Source: Lepidostoma basale
Taxonomy: Eukaryota; Arthropoda; Insecta; Trichoptera; Lepidostomatidae
Direction of reading: 5' to 3'
Assembly: GCA_022606425.2 (NCBI GenBank)
Contig: JAHDVF020000883.1
Coordinates: 62,001 to 126,000, forward strand
DNA length: 64,000 bases
The notes under the pieces are model-generated. The model did not search any database. It saw nothing but the letters and a program-made list of their open reading frames with translations, and was not told the origin of the DNA. The translations under genes and the position numbers were made by a program. Positions 53,601 through 57,134 of this stretch are shown one piece after another (position 1 is the first letter of the stretch; the number at the start of each line of letters is the position of its first letter).

Positions 53601-54396
53601 AAATTAACACAAAGATAATAATAATAATAATACAAGTAAAGGAGTATAACATTATAGCACTATACACATCGAAAAGTTGCTGCAACTATTTTTTTAAAAT
53701 CATAAGCGTTTAGGTGAAAAACATCGATTGCATTAAAAGATTTGTTGTAAGTGTCGCATATCCGGTACATTGCCGCGCTCTGAGCGTAATTGGTGCGATA
53801 AGCAAATGTTATATAAACACTATTTCGTGGCTCTAATCTTGAAATTACCCAGTCATATATTTCTCTAGCAATGCCGCATTTACATAGAAAACGTGCAACA
53901 TAATTTCAAAGTGGATACAATGTAGGTGTTTCTGCCTTTTATATTTTACTTCAACTAATACGGAAATATGTAAAATATCGTTCATTCCATTTAATAAAAT
54001 TAGATACCGTTCTTAGCTCCGACATTTTACTGCCGCAAGAAACTTTAAAAGTAACGGATTTACTAGAATTAAAGTGAAATATGTCACAAAGTTCAAAGCA
54101 GCAAGGTCAAAATAATTTAATGGGGAAAATGTTTAAATTAGATTAATTCCTCTTATCGCAGTAACAACAAATCCGTGCGGACAGTGAGCCACTATCAGAT
54201 GTCAACAGCGTTGCTACAAAACAAGACAAATACATTAAATTGAAACAACGAAAACAAATAATACGAAGCTGACGAATTTTTAAAATTCCGTTTAATTTAA
54301 ATCTGTTTTTATTTTGTTTACCTGTATTAAGTTGCGGAGACGCAGTTGCTGGGTGGCGAGGGGCGTCCATTCCCTGCAGCGAGGCTGGCCAAACAT
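25068..54396 (-). CDS. UVRAG: UVRAG: UV radiation resistance-associated protein, complete ten-exon gene
   Basis: UVRAG is the Vps38-like subunit of PI3-kinase (Vps34-Beclin 1) complex II and acts in endosome and autophagosome maturation. Exons, in order: 54396-54322, 46276-46141, 40229-38974, 36929-36761, 36207-36035, 35100-34874, 33869-33705, 32645-32492, 27769-27680, 26651-25068. Together they are 4029 nt, 1342 residues. All introns are GT-AG and every phase joins in frame. Conserved landmarks: LATQQLRLRNLI (exon 1), LYYTLHPTPMAAPFYTSEKL (C2 start, exon 2), an NTLVFQMMGGYF strand (exon 3), helix LHLLQYSIKKRSQSVQDIK near residue 355, coiled-coil exons 4-5 ending QQIYPIQE, then EREIPLF and FRYGVYLLNRNIAQL, and RHHTSS. 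A serine-rich insert of about 200 residues parts the C2 domain from the coil, and the 527-residue last exon is disordered, so the protein is about twice the human length (699). An in-frame stop at 54421-54423 supports the start. Confidence 0.93.
26838..27040 (+). mobile_element. Jockey/CR1-like retrotransposon 3' end
   Basis: Starts in the final coding stretch (CCTCTGGTGACACCGGTGGG), lacks about 45 bp present in the longest copy, and ends AATAAACTGATTTGATTTGA (27018-27037). It lies in UVRAG intron 9, antisense to the gene. Confidence 0.9.
27041..27294. other. AT-rich intron sequence with a 30-bp tandem duplication
   Basis: TCAAGTTACCTATATTTAAA occurs twice (about 27093 and 27123). Near 27172 is the diverged relative of the 15210 repeat. 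Confidence 0.5.
27295..27430. mobile_element. Foldback MITE-like hairpin
   Basis: TTTCATCAAACCAACCGGTT on the left and the reverse complement of TTTTATCAAACAAACCAGTT on the right, around a GTCAAGGTTACAAAAAC centre. One arm recurs at about 56980-57060. Confidence 0.55.
27680..27769 (-). CDS. UVRAG: UVRAG exon 9
   Basis: Thirty codons, including DGTSPEAALVIRRHRNS and GSCVDEK. Acceptor TTATTTCAG|GACTCG, donor GAGAAG|GTATAG, phase 0. It is in phase with both neighbours, but the sequence is not conserved enough to prove it by homology. Confidence 0.75.
27905..28147. mobile_element. Foldback MITE, family M3
   Basis: The left half carries TTAAATAAAACAATGTTTTT and CATTCGACAACTGG, the right half their inverted counterparts to ACTTCCATCAAGAGATTTCA. 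The centre is CATCGTCAGATTTTGACGATG-like. A second half-copy is nested at 57788-57930. Lies in UVRAG intron 8. Confidence 0.65.
28152..28673 (-). mobile_element. piggyBac-family relic with cysteine-rich transposase end
   Basis: Left end CCCTTACCACTCC next to TTAA (28148-28151), and the right end GGAGTGGTAAGGG at 28660-28672; the right TTAA is lost. The minus strand reads, with frame breaks, RLEYKPHFIAKLDKGSKDC, VCSNRKIPGGRRETV, FCETCSRKPHGFRF, and LKYT, the cysteine-rich C-terminal domain of a PGBD-type transposase. The ends differ from those of the element at 15292, so it is a different family. Confidence 0.75.
28674..29154. other. AT-rich intron sequence, no feature seen
   Basis: Simple CATCATTTATCAATCATC-type low complexity near 28890-28970. 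Nothing else is recognisable. Confidence 0.35.
29155..29385 (-). mobile_element. RTE family B, 3' fragment (downstream copy)
   Basis: From the AGATGGAGCAGACAGCGAAA start (29382 downward) through LPYIALHNQPH and RPRGRPPK. It repeats the segment at 29540-29762 in the same orientation, separated by M1 sequence. Confidence 0.85.
29390..29535. mobile_element. M1 MITE half between two RTE family B fragments
   Basis: Holds TAAAACTCCATATTAAATCA, TTCTAGAAGTTTTATTATAT and the CATTATCAAATG inverted centre. It and its borders match 19430-19597 on the other strand almost exactly. Confidence 0.85.
29540..30190 (-). mobile_element. RTE family B, longer 3' fragment
   Basis: Encodes, with breaks, RTFKYLGIDLVGE (near 30080), VRPIITYGVEARADTVRTKQ, TSEMKTLRTIAGKTLRGRTR, RIREMCEVEDIIRWSRQRKR and the common end. 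The upstream edge is truncated near 30190. Confidence 0.85.
30191..30389. other. AT-rich intron sequence, no feature seen
   Basis: Nothing recognisable. Confidence 0.3.
30390..30575 (-). mobile_element. tRNA-derived SINE, copy 1
   Basis: On the minus strand the head has an A-box-like GAGTGGCAAAGCTATG and a B-box-like GGTTTTGATTCC, then a body with the GGTGTAGAATTCACGTGAC segment. Copies 2 and 3 are at 30578-30775 and 45920-46115. Confidence 0.75.
30578..30775 (-). mobile_element. tRNA-derived SINE, copy 2
   Basis: Head with AGAGTGGTAAGAGTTGTGAC and a diverged B box (GGGTATGATTCC), body with CACATGTCATGAAAATCAAT, tail at CAAATAACCTG. Directly downstream of copy 1. Confidence 0.75.
30776..30919. 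other. Intron sequence between SINE and M1
   Basis: Nothing recognisable. Confidence 0.3.
30920..32370. mobile_element. M1 foldback MITE interrupted by an RTE family A insertion
   Basis: The left arm runs 30920-31037 (TGTAAAACTCCATATTAAAC, TTCTAGGAGTTTTATTATAT, GGAATGACACGTTTCG) and the right arm 32247-32368 (GTGAAACATGTCATTCC, AATAAAACTCCTAGAAGACA). The insertion is bounded by an 8-bp repeat, TTCTAAAG (31030-31037 and 32247-32254). Confidence 0.88.
31038..32246 (-). mobile_element. RTE family A retrotransposon, 5'-truncated, with 8-bp target duplication
   Basis: A 1.2-kb copy on the minus strand with a largely open frame from 32242 to 31304: CAFVDLQKAYDYVNREKLWK, GVKQGCVMSPWLFNLYSYMD, the catalytic YADD box (LLYADDAVLLAD), MMNVNKSKVM, LEQVVEFVYLGSMFTRDGR, LPTLMYGSEAWNWQRKDESR, MKGSLRWF; after a frame break near 31325, MVKKLYVNDVNGTRNRGRPR and the TTAG-type tail. 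Truncation at the 5' end, TSD of 8 bp and simple-repeat tail fit RTE-type target-primed integration. The copy is relatively young. Confidence 0.93.
32492..32645 (-). CDS. UVRAG: UVRAG exon 8
   Basis: Residues 734-785, with TLLPRHHTSSRPFNRFK matching human DRHHTSSAIPVPKRQ. Acceptor CTTTTAG|GATGGA, donor TTCAAG|GTTAGT, phase 0. Confidence 0.85.
32755..32950 (-). mobile_element. RTE family C, 3' end
   Basis: GTGCCCTGTCAGGTCCCCCC followed by AACGTTGGCGATCACTGCAG is the reverse of the family C 3' end also seen at 6590 and 54855. Confidence 0.65.
33062..33345 (+). mobile_element. RTE family F, C-terminal fragment
   Basis: Encodes RFCKSQRLRWAGHVERMPEG, WVPREKRPRGRPRKRWADCV, then, in another frame, a distal segment ending CGRGQVPHRDV-like. 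Sits in UVRAG intron 7. Confidence 0.8.
33384..33610 (-). mobile_element. RTE family A, internal fragment
   Basis: Matches the coding region from the LPTLMYGSEAWN block to the GRPRKTWH block, with many indels. Confidence 0.75.
33669..33686. repeat. Short TTAGG-type telomere-like tract
   Basis: Three and a half GGTTA units (AGGTTAGGTTAGGTTAG) about 19 bases inside intron 7 from the exon 7 donor. Too short to be a telomere. Confidence 0.7.
33705..33869 (-). CDS. UVRAG: UVRAG exon 7, most conserved block
   Basis: Residues 679-733: IPLFARNKDSMLFRYGVYLL, NRNIAQLLW and DPGDTLGNLRRLL. The YGVYLLNxNIAQL motif is nearly identical to human UVRAG. Acceptor TTCCAG|AATCCC, donor ACTGG|GTCAGT, phase 2. 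Confidence 0.95.
33893..34838 (-). mobile_element. Jockey/CR1-like retrotransposon filling UVRAG intron 6
   Basis: Starts at NPEDCLRLQSDINSIVNWSH and reads FNVSKCVTLSFTRALRTVYH, VRTGRVFRDPNVFRVLYIGL, ERVQKKFLRYLYVKEYGSYS, SLLNAVSSEIDVFPISKS to the 3' UTR and an AAACTGATTGGATT end. It is open for 279 codons in the gene's own orientation. Only about 35 bases separate it from the exon 6 donor and about 23 from the exon 7 acceptor. Confidence 0.92.
34874..35100 (-). CDS. UVRAG: UVRAG exon 6, start of the Vps38/Beclin-like C-terminal domain
   Basis: Residues 604-678. LLGIRLPPCRDS, VALGYTAHLVSMISFF-like VVLGRVAHAAALAAGLL and VPLRHPLRLMASRS follow the human order. The donor AGAGA|GTGAGT is phase 2; joined to exon 7 it gives EREIPLF, matching human EREFPLY, so the splice site is well fixed. 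GC is very high. Confidence 0.9.
35165..35263 (+). mobile_element. RTE family C, small fragment
   Basis: AGATTTGAAGTTGCACGAGC and GCAACGATAATCTTAACTCT match the same region near 21740 and 43455-43545. Confidence 0.65.
35264..35660. mobile_element. Rearranged Jockey/CR1-like fragments in mixed orientation
   Basis: Three blocks: 35264-35390 (minus, 3' end, AAATCAAATCAAATCAGTTT), 35391-35510 (plus, FNFSKCVMLSF region) and 35511-35660 (minus, the GVPQGS and YLEGRKQ region). The order and orientation do not occur in the intact copy. Confidence 0.8.
35665..35965 (+). mobile_element. RTE family C, 3' part
   Basis: CTGTAAAACTTGGACTCTGA, ATACCGTGGACCGATAGGGT, AGAGGGACAGCGGGGAGCTG and CAAGTAGCACAGGACAGAGA follow the order of the copy at 21850-22180. 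It ends 70 bases from the exon 5 donor. Confidence 0.75.
36035..36207 (-). CDS. UVRAG: UVRAG exon 5, coiled coil
   Basis: Residues 546-603: coil with KCESLRELRRSEGALRELC, ending DIQQIYPIQE, which aligns with the human SELSYIYPIDL. Acceptor GCGCAG|GTACGG, donor CAAGAG|GTACCA, phase 0. Confidence 0.9.
36577..36744. repeat. Eight-copy 21-bp minisatellite in UVRAG intron 4
   Basis: Unit GGTTTCATACTTTCATACAT plus T, eight tandem copies with 1-3 changes each (CACAC, CACGC, CATGC variants). Two more degenerate units lie at 36490-36535. The array stops 16 bases from the exon 4 donor. Confidence 0.95.
36761..36929 (-). CDS. UVRAG: UVRAG exon 4, coiled coil
   Basis: Residues 490-545: SRFKRRLLQDERDACLARLR and RATRARLAEDNQDI, a highly charged alpha-helical coil that should pair with Beclin 1. 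Donor ATCA|GTGAGT, phase 1. The frame stays open past the donor into a 21-bp repeat array (see findings). Confidence 0.9.
37092..37797. mobile_element. Non-autonomous DNA transposon with internal iteron-like repeats
   Basis: Ends CTGCCGCACTTAAGATAAAC and, reversed, CTGCCGCGCTTACGATAAAT continue inverted for about 38 bp. AATA flanks both sides (37088-37091, 37798-37801). Inside are eight to ten copies of a TRRTGCRTTTATG-type motif roughly every 40-70 bases, mostly followed by TNAGTAA. No ORF is visible. I do not know the superfamily. Confidence 0.7.
37904..38812 (+). mobile_element. mariner element with internally deleted transposase gene
   Basis: 28-bp inverted ends (CGAGGGTTGTCCGTAAAATA and its near-match) lie between TA dinucleotides (37902-37903, 38813-38814). 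The plus strand reads the mariner N-terminal domain from about 38066: HSATEIHSQLTEVYGETCMS, a TAG where a Trp is expected (VRK*CKEFEEGRTDV), SGRPSVSDETIAKVEAAILA, DVSKTTIDKILTECLGYYKF. It then jumps to ALIEKFGCEIILHPPYNSVL, APSDYHLFPDLKKHL and the C-terminal end at 38712. The middle, with the first two catalytic Asp, is deleted. The third Asp of the APSDYHLF motif remains. At 909 bp it is about 400 short of a full element and cannot be active. Confidence 0.95.
38974..40229 (-). CDS. UVRAG: UVRAG exon 3, with a long serine-rich insert
   Basis: A 1256-nt exon, residues 71-489. It holds the second half of the C2-like domain (VVVRVWRHSRH, GLLHIGANLALDF, NTLVFQMMGGYF), then about 200 residues rich in Ser, Arg and Glu, and a helix (about residues 355-376) that matches the start of the human coiled coil. 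About 110 further polar residues follow. Acceptor TTTATTTCAG|AATTAA, donor TTTCAG|GTAAAG, phase 0. Confidence 0.9.
40300..40420 (-). mobile_element. RTE family A, diverged 3' fragment
   Basis: TGCCATACTGCTTTGTGCTG and CCTCTACATTCATATATCCT match the family 3' coding end in reverse. Confidence 0.5.
40446..41268 (-). mobile_element. RTE family A, 3' part with YADD box
   Basis: Reads CLLYADDAVLVADSADELQV, MMNVGKSKVLVFEREEQ, NLEQVSEFVYLGSMFTADGR, ERRVGAGNKVIGA, then after frame breaks MYNRISNADIRKECRAKEGI, GSLRWFGHMERMGEERVVKK and the 3' end. It is about 20% diverged from 31038-32246, so it is an older subfamily. Confidence 0.88.
41275..41500 (-). mobile_element. Jockey/CR1-like retrotransposon, 3' coding fragment
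   Basis: FFARFFRLIRGFFGNSVISE, AIHLYVPDGYLRQRQLRLFY and LPLVTPVGRAIKLLN on the minus strand. Confidence 0.8.
41700..41910 (+). mobile_element. Jockey/CR1-like retrotransposon, 3' coding fragment, opposite orientation
   Basis: FIQNRFLRYLYMREFGSYSW, then FTLIHFFSLIRRFFENSV and a diverged end. With 41275-41500 it forms a tail-facing pair of the same family. Confidence 0.8.
41912..42440 (-). mobile_element. L2/CR1-like retrotransposon, C-terminal fragment with AAT tail
   Basis: On the minus strand: ELHWLKSPERIQYKLCWTVF, KALHGMAPSYISELCITDSL, FGDRAFAVAGPSAWN, the standard L2/CR1 C-terminal order. The 3' end has a (TTA)n tail. Confidence 0.88.
42441..42790 (+). mobile_element. Jockey/CR1-like retrotransposon, 3' end
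   Basis: From the HFFRLIRGYFENRA region through PVGRAVN and the 3' UTR (TCTTCCTAATGTCGAAACC, TTTTATGCGTTCCTGG). It directly abuts the L2-like fragment. Confidence 0.8.
42800..42937 (+). mobile_element. RTE family A, 3' end with TTAG tail
   Basis: TCAAGATGTGTGAATGTAGA, AGGATAGAACAATGTGGCGA and GGCGTGATGGTTAGTTAGTT. Confidence 0.85.
42945..43082 (+). CDS. Unassigned candidate terminal exon inside UVRAG intron 2
   Basis: After a possible acceptor (CATACTATGTAG|ACTATC) the plus strand is open for 45 codons to TAA at 43080: starts TIITRNLVTFHQREYVAALA and ends SLSPLKPDYYA. It is GC-rich with protein-like composition, unlike the AT-rich surroundings, and no nearby repeat family explains it. It is on the opposite strand to UVRAG. 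I do not recognise the protein and see no partner exon upstream; it could be a real 3' exon, a gene fragment carried by a transposon, or chance. Confidence 0.35.
   Translation, partial: TIITRNLVTFHQREYVAALARESAAGFSEHYVIASLSPLKPDYYA
43083..43227. other. Intron sequence downstream of the candidate exon
   Basis: AT-rich; ATATAATATAATAATTCCC near 43168. No polyadenylation AATAAA is seen; ATTAAA-like variants cannot be judged. Confidence 0.3.
43228..43445 (+). mobile_element. RTE family B relative, 3' coding fragment
   Basis: REICEVEDVVR, then RPRYWHQHVERMSSNRIPHI, ALHGTPNGQRRPGRPRNGGE. Confidence 0.75.
43455..43580 (+). mobile_element. RTE family C, small fragment
   Basis: GAACTTGCACGTGCTGCAAT, TTTTGCTACGATAATCTAAA and TTAAATATTATATATGGTCT match 21740-21850. 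Confidence 0.7.
43583..44062 (-). mobile_element. RTE family A, 3' part with (GTTA)n tail
   Basis: Four TAAC units at the tail, then the coding end through MKGSLRWF and MYGSEAWNWQRKDESRINAV near 44040. The upstream edge abuts CATACATAAG. Confidence 0.9.
44063..44407. other. Intron sequence, no feature seen
   Basis: Nothing recognisable. Confidence 0.3.
44408..44520 (-). mobile_element. RTE-like 3' fragment, relative of 5553-5755
   Basis: TGTCATCATCAGTCTGCATC and ACGTAGGCCTCCTCCATCTG. Confidence 0.5.
44583..44655 (-). mobile_element. RTE family A, very short 3' end
   Basis: AACTAACTAACCATCACGCC to GGACTGTCACACTTT. Confidence 0.8.
44770..45090 (+). mobile_element. RTE family E, C-terminal fragment
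   Basis: GISWRDHITNEEVLQRIEGG, LLRTLSERRTRWIGHVIRQE, NSRGRPRREYLEDLLVDVRC and the same final EIAANQSQD as the copy at 20850-21305. Confidence 0.85.
45091..45769. other. Intron sequence, no gene seen
   Basis: Frames of 67-78 codons on the minus strand have no recognisable domain. AT-rich throughout. Confidence 0.35.
45770..45815. mobile_element. Solo end of a hAT-type element
   Basis: GGCTTGTATGGAAGTACCGC followed by CACTGCG matches the right end of the MITE at 22688-22937. Confidence 0.55.
45920..46115 (-). mobile_element. tRNA-derived SINE, copy 3
   Basis: Head AGAGTGGCAAGAGCTACGAC and a B-box-like GGATTCAATCCC, body with GTCATGAAAATCAATAG, tail CAAATAACCTG. The head ends about 25 bases downstream of UVRAG exon 2. 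Confidence 0.78.
46141..46276 (-). CDS. UVRAG: UVRAG exon 2
   Basis: Residues 26-70, start of the C2-like domain: LYYTLHPTPMAAPFYTSEKL, then SHPKWREIDS, matching the human YFTLHLCSTEKIYKEFY...NPTWRSLDF region in order. The acceptor is TGTTTAG|ATCGTG and the donor TCAG|GTATAC, phase 1. A SINE ends about 25 bases beyond the donor. Confidence 0.88.
46352..46706 (-). mobile_element. RTE family A (older subfamily), left arm of an inverted pair
   Basis: Minus strand: MERMDESRMVKKLYTSSVSG, RRSRGRPRKTWHDQINQLLK, MVRCMNVEESREVCQDR, with the 3' end at 46352. Confidence 0.88.
46736..47222 (+). mobile_element. RTE family A (older subfamily), right arm of an inverted pair
   Basis: Plus strand: LVPTLMYGSEACSRQKKDEI, MRGKTMYDRISNNEVRKECK, VERMDEGRMVKKIYTSSVNG, then a frame break and the 3' end with GGCGTGATGGTTATTTAG. 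Confidence 0.88.
47285..47672 (-). mobile_element. L2/CR1-like fragment with AAT tail
   Basis: ITNTKFCIMDSLNTRKSILP-like and NFCDRAFAVAGPSAWNNLPS reading on the minus strand, tail side at 47285 (ATAATAATATGCTAAC). Confidence 0.85.
47682..49487 (-). mobile_element. RTE-like retrotransposon, 1.8 kb, with reverse transcriptase domain
   Basis: The longest reverse transcriptase in the window in RTE style. Minus-strand order: MEYDLHGAQRKVWKLLKNQR, EWERYFKQLYSMDP, KKLKNRKAPGIDNIPNELIK, ISITTPVFKKGQKKNLENYR (with GISLL), EEQQGFRRNRSTTDAIFILR, ICFVDLTKAFDRV, TSNGIRQGDS; a stop lies near 48529, then the palm continues with the FNLIMDEI start, VICYADDAALIAESEDDLQR, VEQVMSFWYLGVEI, VRPIMTYAVEMRADTVRTKG, and a tail of (GAA)n. 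The same 9-bp sequence, TTCCATAAT, borders both ends (47673-47681, 49488-49496). Confidence 0.92.
49495..50010 (-). mobile_element. L2/CR1-like fragment with long AAT tail
   Basis: MAPSYISELCIMDSLNLRKS, STNFGDRAFAVAGPSAWNNL and CINDPTDFRSKLKTHLFHIS, with about nine AAT units at the 3' end. Closely related to 41912-42440. Confidence 0.9.
50011..50267. other. Intron sequence, no gene seen
   Basis: A short family A remnant (AGAGATCTCATTTCTACTGC) lies at about 50234-50262. Confidence 0.4.
50268..50473 (+). mobile_element. RTE family A, left arm of a second inverted pair
   Basis: GVMNKIMKGSLRWFGHMERI, NEERMVKK, NDTNGTRNRGR in the plus direction. Confidence 0.88.
50474..50685 (-). mobile_element. 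RTE family A, right arm of a second inverted pair
   Basis: MYGSEARNWQKKDESRINAV, EMRSLRRMCGKSVYDRVANA and VMNKIRKGSLRWFD on the minus strand. Abuts the preceding fragment with no spacer. Confidence 0.88.
50815..51470 (-). mobile_element. RTE family G, intact C-terminal ORF
   Basis: A 202-codon open frame: MVEDFIYLGSSITKENEDHK, TIIRTVVTYGCEAWTMTAKS, ERLDTFERRVLRRILGPVND, LNRLRWAGHVHRMPSSRTPK, RRPRLRWEDEV-type (here RRPIRRPRLRWEDEVERDGA) and a stop at 50834, then a (GAA)n tail. 5'-truncated. Confidence 0.88.
51490..51800. other. Intron sequence with a GC-rich patch
   Basis: 51590-51680 is GC-rich (CCGCGGCCACCGCTACCACG). No gene or repeat is recognised. Confidence 0.35.
51807..52120. mobile_element. 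Scrambled RTE family A fragments
   Basis: A plus-strand KGSLRWF piece, a plus-strand piece for VVIANKNLSKKARMAVHNGV from farther upstream in the ORF, and a minus-strand piece from 51945 on. This order is not that of the intact copy. Confidence 0.8.
52254..52722 (-). mobile_element. RTE family A, 3' part with (GTTA)n tail
   Basis: MERMNEERMVKKLYVNDVNG, RKTWHDQINQILNVGHVRSQ, MNVEEAREIYQERKVWQSIL, very close to 31038-32246. Confidence 0.92.
52725..52835. mobile_element. Foldback hairpin MITE
   Basis: AAATGTATATTTTGCTAAAA, CACTAATGTTTGTGT and their inverted counterparts around AACCGGTTTCAAG. Confidence 0.6.
52900..52985 (-). mobile_element. RTE family A, small internal fragment
   Basis: TTTTCATCCTTCTTTTGCCA and CCAATATAAGGATTGGCACT match the MYGSEAWNWQ region in reverse. 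Confidence 0.7.
53050..53454. mobile_element. MITE with TA target site and internal copies of its end motif
   Basis: Ends TATGAGGGTATTA are inverted, with a longer match over TTGCAAACCNGGCAAA, and TA flanks both sides (53048-53049, 53455-53456). Two more copies of the TTGCAAANNNGGCAANCTCC motif lie inside at about 53211 and 53244. 405 bp, no ORF. Probably Tc1/mariner-like. Confidence 0.75.
53456..54300. other. AT-rich 5' part of UVRAG intron 1, no feature seen
   Basis: Simple AAT repeat near 53618. Nothing else is recognisable. Confidence 0.4.
54322..54396 (-). CDS. UVRAG: UVRAG exon 1
   Basis: Codes for residues 1-25, ending TQQLRLRNLIQ, which aligns with the human SQQRRLRHLRNI segment. 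ATG has A at -3 and an in-frame TAG nine codons upstream. The donor is ATACAG|GTAAAC, phase 0. Intron 1 is about 8.0 kb. Confidence 0.85.
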
Positions 54397-54850
54397 TTTG
54401 ACACAATAATATTCACAAATCTAACCTACAATATGCACTCTTAATAAGGAAATCACACAGCGGACACGCTCGGTTCGGGGCGTCCTTGAGCCTATTTGAC
54501 AGCGAAGAAATTTCGCGAATTCATCATAATTTGGAGGCGCGGAGCGAGGTCCACAGGCGAGAGCATCACATTGATTAAAACAGGAATTGGGTCGAGGAAT
54601 AGCGATGGAAAACAGAGACACCAGCTGATAGGATGATGACAGTTCTCATTGTTCCAAAATTTTCTATGACTCCCTTGTTTATTTTTATAGTGCTGCCATA
54701 TAATGAATGTGGCCAGAAAGAAAATATGTAATTCATTTATCGACGGCACCTACTTACATAATAAACTGCAAATCTTTTCAACGGTGATGGAAAACAATCA
54801 AGCTCTACTAAATGCTGTCATATTTAAGAATTAACGCATTTGTATATTCT
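54397..54850 (-). promoter_or_regulatory. Upstream region of UVRAG
   Basis: The 5' UTR and promoter should lie here. GC is moderately higher at 54440-54620 (CGGACACGCTCGGTTCGGGG), which fits a promoter. No defined element such as a TATA box can be fixed. Confidence 0.4.
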
Positions 54851-55080
54851 TAAAGTGCCCTGTCAGGTCCCCCCGACAATACTTCAGGGTAATATTATTC
54901 TTCTTGGCGATCACTCTGGTAAACTCTTCCCTATCCTGCGCTGTCCGGAATAGCTCCTCCACAGTTCCGATTCCCGTCCATTCCCTCACATTGCGCAGCC
55001 AAGAGATCTGCCTTCTCCCTGCCCCCCTGTGGCCCTCTATTTTTCCCTTCAAAATTAGTATAGTATTCATTTGTAAAGTA
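54850..55080 (-). mobile_element. RTE family C, 3' end
   Basis: KGKIEGHRGAGRRQISWLRN, VREWTGIGTVEELFRTAQDR and EEFTRVIAKK on the minus strand, then GGGGGGACCTGACAGGGCAC at the 3' end. Confidence 0.85.
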
Positions 55081-55219
55081 ACGCTATTTCATTTTTTTAA
55101 TAGCAATTTTAAGAATCTGGATGATAAACCTTCTTCAAATAATTGAGCGCTTTTAAAAATGACAAAATGTCAAGAGTTCATGCATTTTAGCTTGGATACT
55201 CACATTAATACTAATCTTG
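55081..55219. other. AT-rich spacer
   Basis: Nothing recognisable. Confidence 0.3.
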
Positions 55220-55326
55220 ATGCACAGTGTATGATTGTAGAAGAGGCGCGAGAGTTATGTCAGGATAGGACAATGTGGCAGCCCATTCTCTCTGCCATCC
55301 CTCCAGAGAAACAACGTGAAGGTCAG
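55220..55326 (+). mobile_element. RTE family A, short 3' end
   Basis: GATTGTAGAAGAGGCGCGAG, AGTTATGTCAGGATAGGACA and CTCCAGAGAAACAACGTGAA. Confidence 0.75.
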
Positions 55327-55704
55327 TTTTGATAATGTAAATTATTAAACTTATGACATTTTTAGAAACACACATGTGATCTTGGAAATATCCCTTGTAG
55401 CTTGCATCTTCAGGGTAATATTATTATTCTTCTTCGAGTGCCATGTCCTGACATGACACTGGACCTGTCCCCCCACTATCACCCTGGCGTAGGCTATCAC
55501 CTAGGGTAGTATATATGCTTGAAACGTGGGTCGAATAGGATATACATATAAAGTGGTAATGTAAATAACGGGGGCAAGGAAGGCATCCATACGTGTGGTG
55601 TAACTATAATGATGTCACCCAACACCCCTTGAAACAACACAAAGTCAGCCAAACCTTCCACCATAATGGCCAGAGAAGAGGAGATAATGGTCTCATCCCT
55701 GCAT

Positions 55705-56610
55705 AATGATTCTAGAGACCCATTAGACATATTCAAGGTTCTAGAGACCCATTAGAGATGTGCAAGACTCTATAGACCCAATAGAGATGCATCGGGTGGT
55801 GGTCTAGGGGATAGAACGCTTGGCTCCTGATCCAGGGGACTTGGGTTCGAGCCCGGACACGACCAGATTCCTTCTTCATAATATTGAGCTATTTTCTGCT
55901 CATATTGAAGATTGTAATATAAGTATTTGGTACAAGTCTTTTTTAAAAAAAAAATGTCACTAGAGACCCATTTTAAAGAGTCAAGAGACCCATTAGAGAT
56001 ATTTAAGACTCCACTAATGTGCAAAGGTAAATAGCCACAAGTTAAAAATAGTAGTTTTGAGATAAACAGGTTTATAGTTTTATTTTGTTTTTTGCTATAT
56101 TTTATCATTTAAAATAAGTTTTCATATGCAAACTAAGTTTTAAAAGTAAGAATACAATTCTAAGAAATGTTAAGACGTGTTTTTGCCATAAAAGTATAGC
56201 AAGCTTCATATTATTAAAGAAAATGTGTTTTGCCGCCACATATTAGCTAGACCGTCGCACAAATAATTTGGTAATGGGCCGCAATTCAAGTTGCTGTCAT
56301 TTGCCAGGATACATATTGTGTCGCAGCAAAAGGCCGCAAGTTTTGGCTGTGCCGTGGTAAAAAGCAGCAACTTAAAATGATGCTTTTTGCCAAAACATGT
56401 ATCAAATTGATAAAATTTTGCGGCTATTGAGATAGTGAATATCTCAGTAAAGGAAAGAGATAGAGAAAAATCTGTGATTGTATATGATAGAGGCCAGTTA
56501 TAAGAATGCTTTGAGCCGTGTTACGCCAAACAGACGCAACTTAAGTTACGGCTTGTTGCCTTTACACATTAGTCCAGAGACCCATTCGATATATTTAAGA
56601 CTCTAGAGAT
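55705..56610. repeat. Dispersed copies of a 30- to 40-bp motif split by insertions
   Basis: CTAGAGACCCATTAGAGATA-type units, often followed by TTTAAGACTC, occur near 55710, 55740, 55770, 55962, 55982 and 56572. The first three are nearly tandem; others are parted by a tRNA-like element and about 540 bp of other sequence. Confidence 0.7.
55797..55866 (+). mobile_element. tRNA-like sequence, probably a SINE head or tRNA pseudogene
   Basis: A-box-like TGGTCTAGGGGATAGAACG and a B box GGTTCGAGCCC. The anticodon stem CTTGG/CCAGG closes an 8-base loop instead of 7, and the T stem has a mismatch, so a working tRNA is unlikely. An oligo-A run at about 55944 could be its tail. Confidence 0.5.
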
Positions 56611-57134
56611 ATAATCATCATCCACAACACTCTTGAGATTGACACGATGAAAATAAAAAGGCGTAAGTTTAATAATATTATTGACTTTATTATATAATAT
56701 ACAAGTAAATGTCAGCAGACAAGTCACACCGCCTCTGCAAAGTCCGCCCATTGTAAATGCAACAGCGCTACCAGGACGCACTCCCGCCCTACAGAATTCA
56801 CATTTGTTTGAACAAATCATTCTAAAATTATGGCATTTCCCCAAACGGCATAACTCTACATCACACTCGAGGACCTTTCAGATCTAAATTAAGGTTTTTT
56901 AGTTTAAGCTCATCTTGTATTACACTTTAAGATATAAAAAGATTTTAAACACTTTTGTACATTGTTTTTACACCTCTTTATTTTGTTTTATCAAACTAAC
57001 CGTTTTCGCTCCCGTCAGGGCTTCATCAGGGTTACAAAAATAAACTAAATAATACACAAAGAAATACATAAACATTTAGAATTGGGTGGGAGGGTGTGGT
57101 CGTGATAGAAAGTCTAAATTTAATACGAATGAAA
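56611..57134. other. Spacer, no gene seen
   Basis: 56975-57060 matches one arm of the hairpin at 27295-27430 (TTTTATCAAACTAACCGTTT). Nothing else is recognisable. Confidence 0.4.

Noticed and set aside
55797..55866. A functional tRNA gene
   Set aside because: The B box is good, but the anticodon loop has eight bases and the T stem a mismatch. A SINE head or pseudogene is more likely.
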